Positions 62,187-64,000 of a stretch of 64,000 nt of DNA are shown here, one piece after another; within the stretch, counting starts at the first letter, position 1, and each line of letters begins with the position of its first letter. The translations under genes and the position numbers were made by a program. Source of the DNA: Utricularia gibba (taxonomy: Eukaryota; Streptophyta; Magnoliopsida; Lamiales; Lentibulariaceae). The stretch lies in assembly GCA_002189035.1 (NCBI GenBank), contig NEEC01000021.1, positions 1,550,001 to 1,614,000 of the forward strand, given 5' to 3'. The notes under the pieces are model-generated. The model was not told where the DNA came from. It ran no database searches and saw nothing but the letters and a program-made list of their open reading frames with translations.

Positions 62187-63053
62187 GCCGACCATTGCCC
62201 AGGACGGCATCTACTAGTTTGGAATTTTTAGTACAAGAAACCTCATGTAACTCACCAACCAGCAAGACAGCAACCCAGAGGTAGCAGTAGTAATTAATTT
62301 TATATTTTTTTCAATACAAAATCACACGGTTAAAACTTAAAAACTAAATCACAGGATTTTATAATCAATAAAAGAACACATGACTTGGGCCGAGCCTGGA
62401 GTAACAAAATGGAGGCCCAAGTTATTTCCCTTCGATCCACTACCACCGTTTTTTTGAATTTGAGGCCGGTCAAAGATGGGCCGAAGCCGATAGAATGATC
62501 GGGGCGCTGTCTGTGCTAAAATGGATTACTTTCCCGGAATCCATCTGAATTTGGTCTGACACTTCGACATGCGGCCCAATTCCAGCTGGGCAACCCAGCA
62601 CAGACAGCGTTGGCCCGCTTATTGTATGAGCTAAAGAACTGGCGTCCCAGGCCGTGAATTCACAAACATGGTGGTGGATCGAAGGGAATGCGGATATGCG
62701 GCCGTCGGAATCCCTTGGGATGGATTCTCTGGTGCGCTTCCCCATCTCTGGATGAACATAAATCGCTGCGATTCCAGGCATTAACAGGAGGGTGATGAAC
62801 CATTTTGATGGAGAAACAGACCAGACGTCTACAGAAGATGCGCCTTCAGCGGGCTTCCCATGACCATATTTATTAAAAAGAAGAGAGGTATGTATCACTA
62901 GGAGGAGCAATATCAAGGCTTACTCCTGAGGAGACCCAAAAATGGTGCCGCCGCCAACCGCAACCTTGGGTGTGATACTTCTTCTGGACTAGACAGGATT
63001 CCTCCTGTTCTAAGAATGAAGGAAAAATAATATCAGGGAGAAACCTAGTTTCT
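62187..63053. other. Convergent 3' flanks of DnaJ and CLU genes
   Basis: Holds the DnaJ 3' UTR, with the minus-strand CLU 3' UTR on the right. A minus-strand open frame of 148 codons at 62470-62916 has no recognisable domain and is not called. TGGGCC words occur at 62387 and 62478. Confidence 0.5.
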
Positions 63054-64000
63054 TCAAGAAGAGGCTTTTGCCTTCATCTTTTGCTTCTTGGCATCTAAGG
63101 AAGCCAGCCCCGAACCCAAACCCACCGGAGGCGGATCCTGTTGATCAGGTTTGCGTTGATCCCCTTCTGTGTCCTGTGAGCCGTTTGAGGCACGCTGACT
63201 TGATTCCTTATTTGGTACATCCGTTGCGCTGCTGCCTGGTGCAGCATCTGGTGTAGCACCTGTGTTGATGATGTTGATAAGCTGTTGGGTGAGTGGTATG
63301 CCATGGGGGCGAATGAGAAGCCCCCTTGCTGCAGCTTTCTTTCGCATTTCTGCCGCAGCTCGAGCACCTCTCTCGTCAACGCCCCTTCCACGGGGTAGTC
63401 CATCAACGGCAATTCCATTGAAAGGTCTGTTTGCTGAACCGGCGTTGACAGCACCGCCAGCAACAGCAGCAGCTTGAAAAGCTTGGATCAAGTCCGGGTG
63501 AGCCTGTCCCATAGCACGAGTTTACAACATCAGTTTTGAACCTCCCTTTGTAGCATCTCAGTACATAAACTTAAGTTTACTGTTTTTTTTTTTGGAAAAA
63601 TAGAGGGGCACACCACACGACATTGGTATACAAAGGAATACTTTTTTCTTCAGCTTCCCCAGAATTTAAAATTGAAAACCATGCAAGGAGAATGTAATCC
63701 CTTGGAACGTGTGAGTACCTTTAGTATATCAATCGCCTTTTGTGCAGAAGCAGTATCCAGAGAACCTTTCTGCTTCTGAGCATTGTTCTGCAAACGCATG
63801 GAGTTAGTGGCGGAAATTTGATGGCATATCCAAGGGGGAAATTGTTAACAATAATAAAAAATCTCACTTGTAGCTCGCGCATCTTAAATTGTTTCATCCA
63901 GTTGAGGGACTCCTTGGTTCGTGAATCCTCCTCACCCAATTGTTTCAAGAGAACATCGTATGTTTTCTTTTCGTGCTGGAAAAAAATGAAACATGAAGCA
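63054..64000 (-). CDS. FMT: Clustered mitochondria protein (FRIENDLY/CLU), C-terminal part
   Basis: This is the 3' end of a gene entering from the right edge. FRIENDLY/CLU proteins are large cytosolic RNA-associated proteins needed for normal mitochondrial distribution and mitophagy in plants. Exons seen are 63975-63868, 63787-63719 and 63503-63054, all in phase. They read HEKKTYDVLLKQLGEEDSRT, KESLNWMKQFKMRELQ, NNAQKQKGSLDTASAQKAID and AHPDLIQAFQAAAVAGGAVN, then LPRGRGVDERGARAAAEMRK and KKAAARGLLIRPHGIPLTQQ with the final LINIINTGATPD segment. These are the conserved tail of plant FMT. The last 40 residues are low-complexity. The N-terminal CLU domain and TPR repeats are outside the window. 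Confidence 0.9.

Noticed and set aside
62470-62916. 148-codon minus-strand open frame between DnaJ and CLU
   Set aside because: No domain and no promoter context. The hydrophobic N terminus comes from AT-rich DNA, and it lies in the convergent 3' flank.

Overview
This window is nuclear DNA from a flowering plant, most likely a eudicot. Genes are split by many short GT-AG introns with AT-rich interiors. The families are plant-specific or plant-typical: SPL8, a DUO1-type MYB, two HD-Zip II proteins, FLZ zinc fingers, a type I MADS protein, a plant CNGC, a DUF630/DUF632 protein, VAP27 and a chloroplast-targeted uL3. No transposon, organellar insertion, tRNA, rRNA or CRISPR array was recognised.

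Layout: 0-12 kb holds the 5' end of a VAP27-type gene (-), an HNH/coiled-coil protein (-), CCT1 (+), a small PHD-like zinc-finger protein (+) and VPS25 (+). 13-25 kb holds SPL8 (-), DUO1 (-), an HD-Zip II factor (+), a protein of unknown function (+), two tandem FLZ genes (+) and a uL18-family protein (+). 25-36 kb holds nucleoside diphosphate kinase (+), a UBC8-type E2 (-), an AGL80-like MADS gene (+) and a DUF630/632 protein (+). 36-46 kb holds an EF-hand protein (+), a group II CNGC (+), chloroplast uL3 (-), a second EF-hand protein (+) and mitochondrial citrate synthase (+). 48-64 kb holds a HAT14-like HD-Zip II (+), a 4.2 kb gene-poor stretch, an O-fucosyltransferase (+), UPM1 (-), a GFA2-like mitochondrial DnaJ (+) and the 3' end of a FRIENDLY/CLU gene (-).

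These are independent monocistronic genes, so functional links are loose. Several lie head-to-head over 420-500 bp (HNH/CCT1, uL3/EF-hand, UPM1/DnaJ). There is a small calcium-themed stretch (EF-hand, CNGC, EF-hand). Several homologues act in anthers or gametophytes (SPL8, DUO1, AGL80, GFA2).

The most striking property is technical. About a dozen conserved genes carry one- or two-base losses, mostly inside homopolymers or dinucleotide repeats, and exon phases show the exact number of missing bases. Other large genes (CNGC, citrate synthase, DnaJ, UBC) are frame-perfect. The likeliest explanation is residual assembly error rather than mass pseudogenization. No clearly new biological system was found. 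The best leads are the HNH protein, the tandem FLZ pair, the unknown 262-residue protein and an unresolved minus-strand signal at 50.7-51.9 kb.
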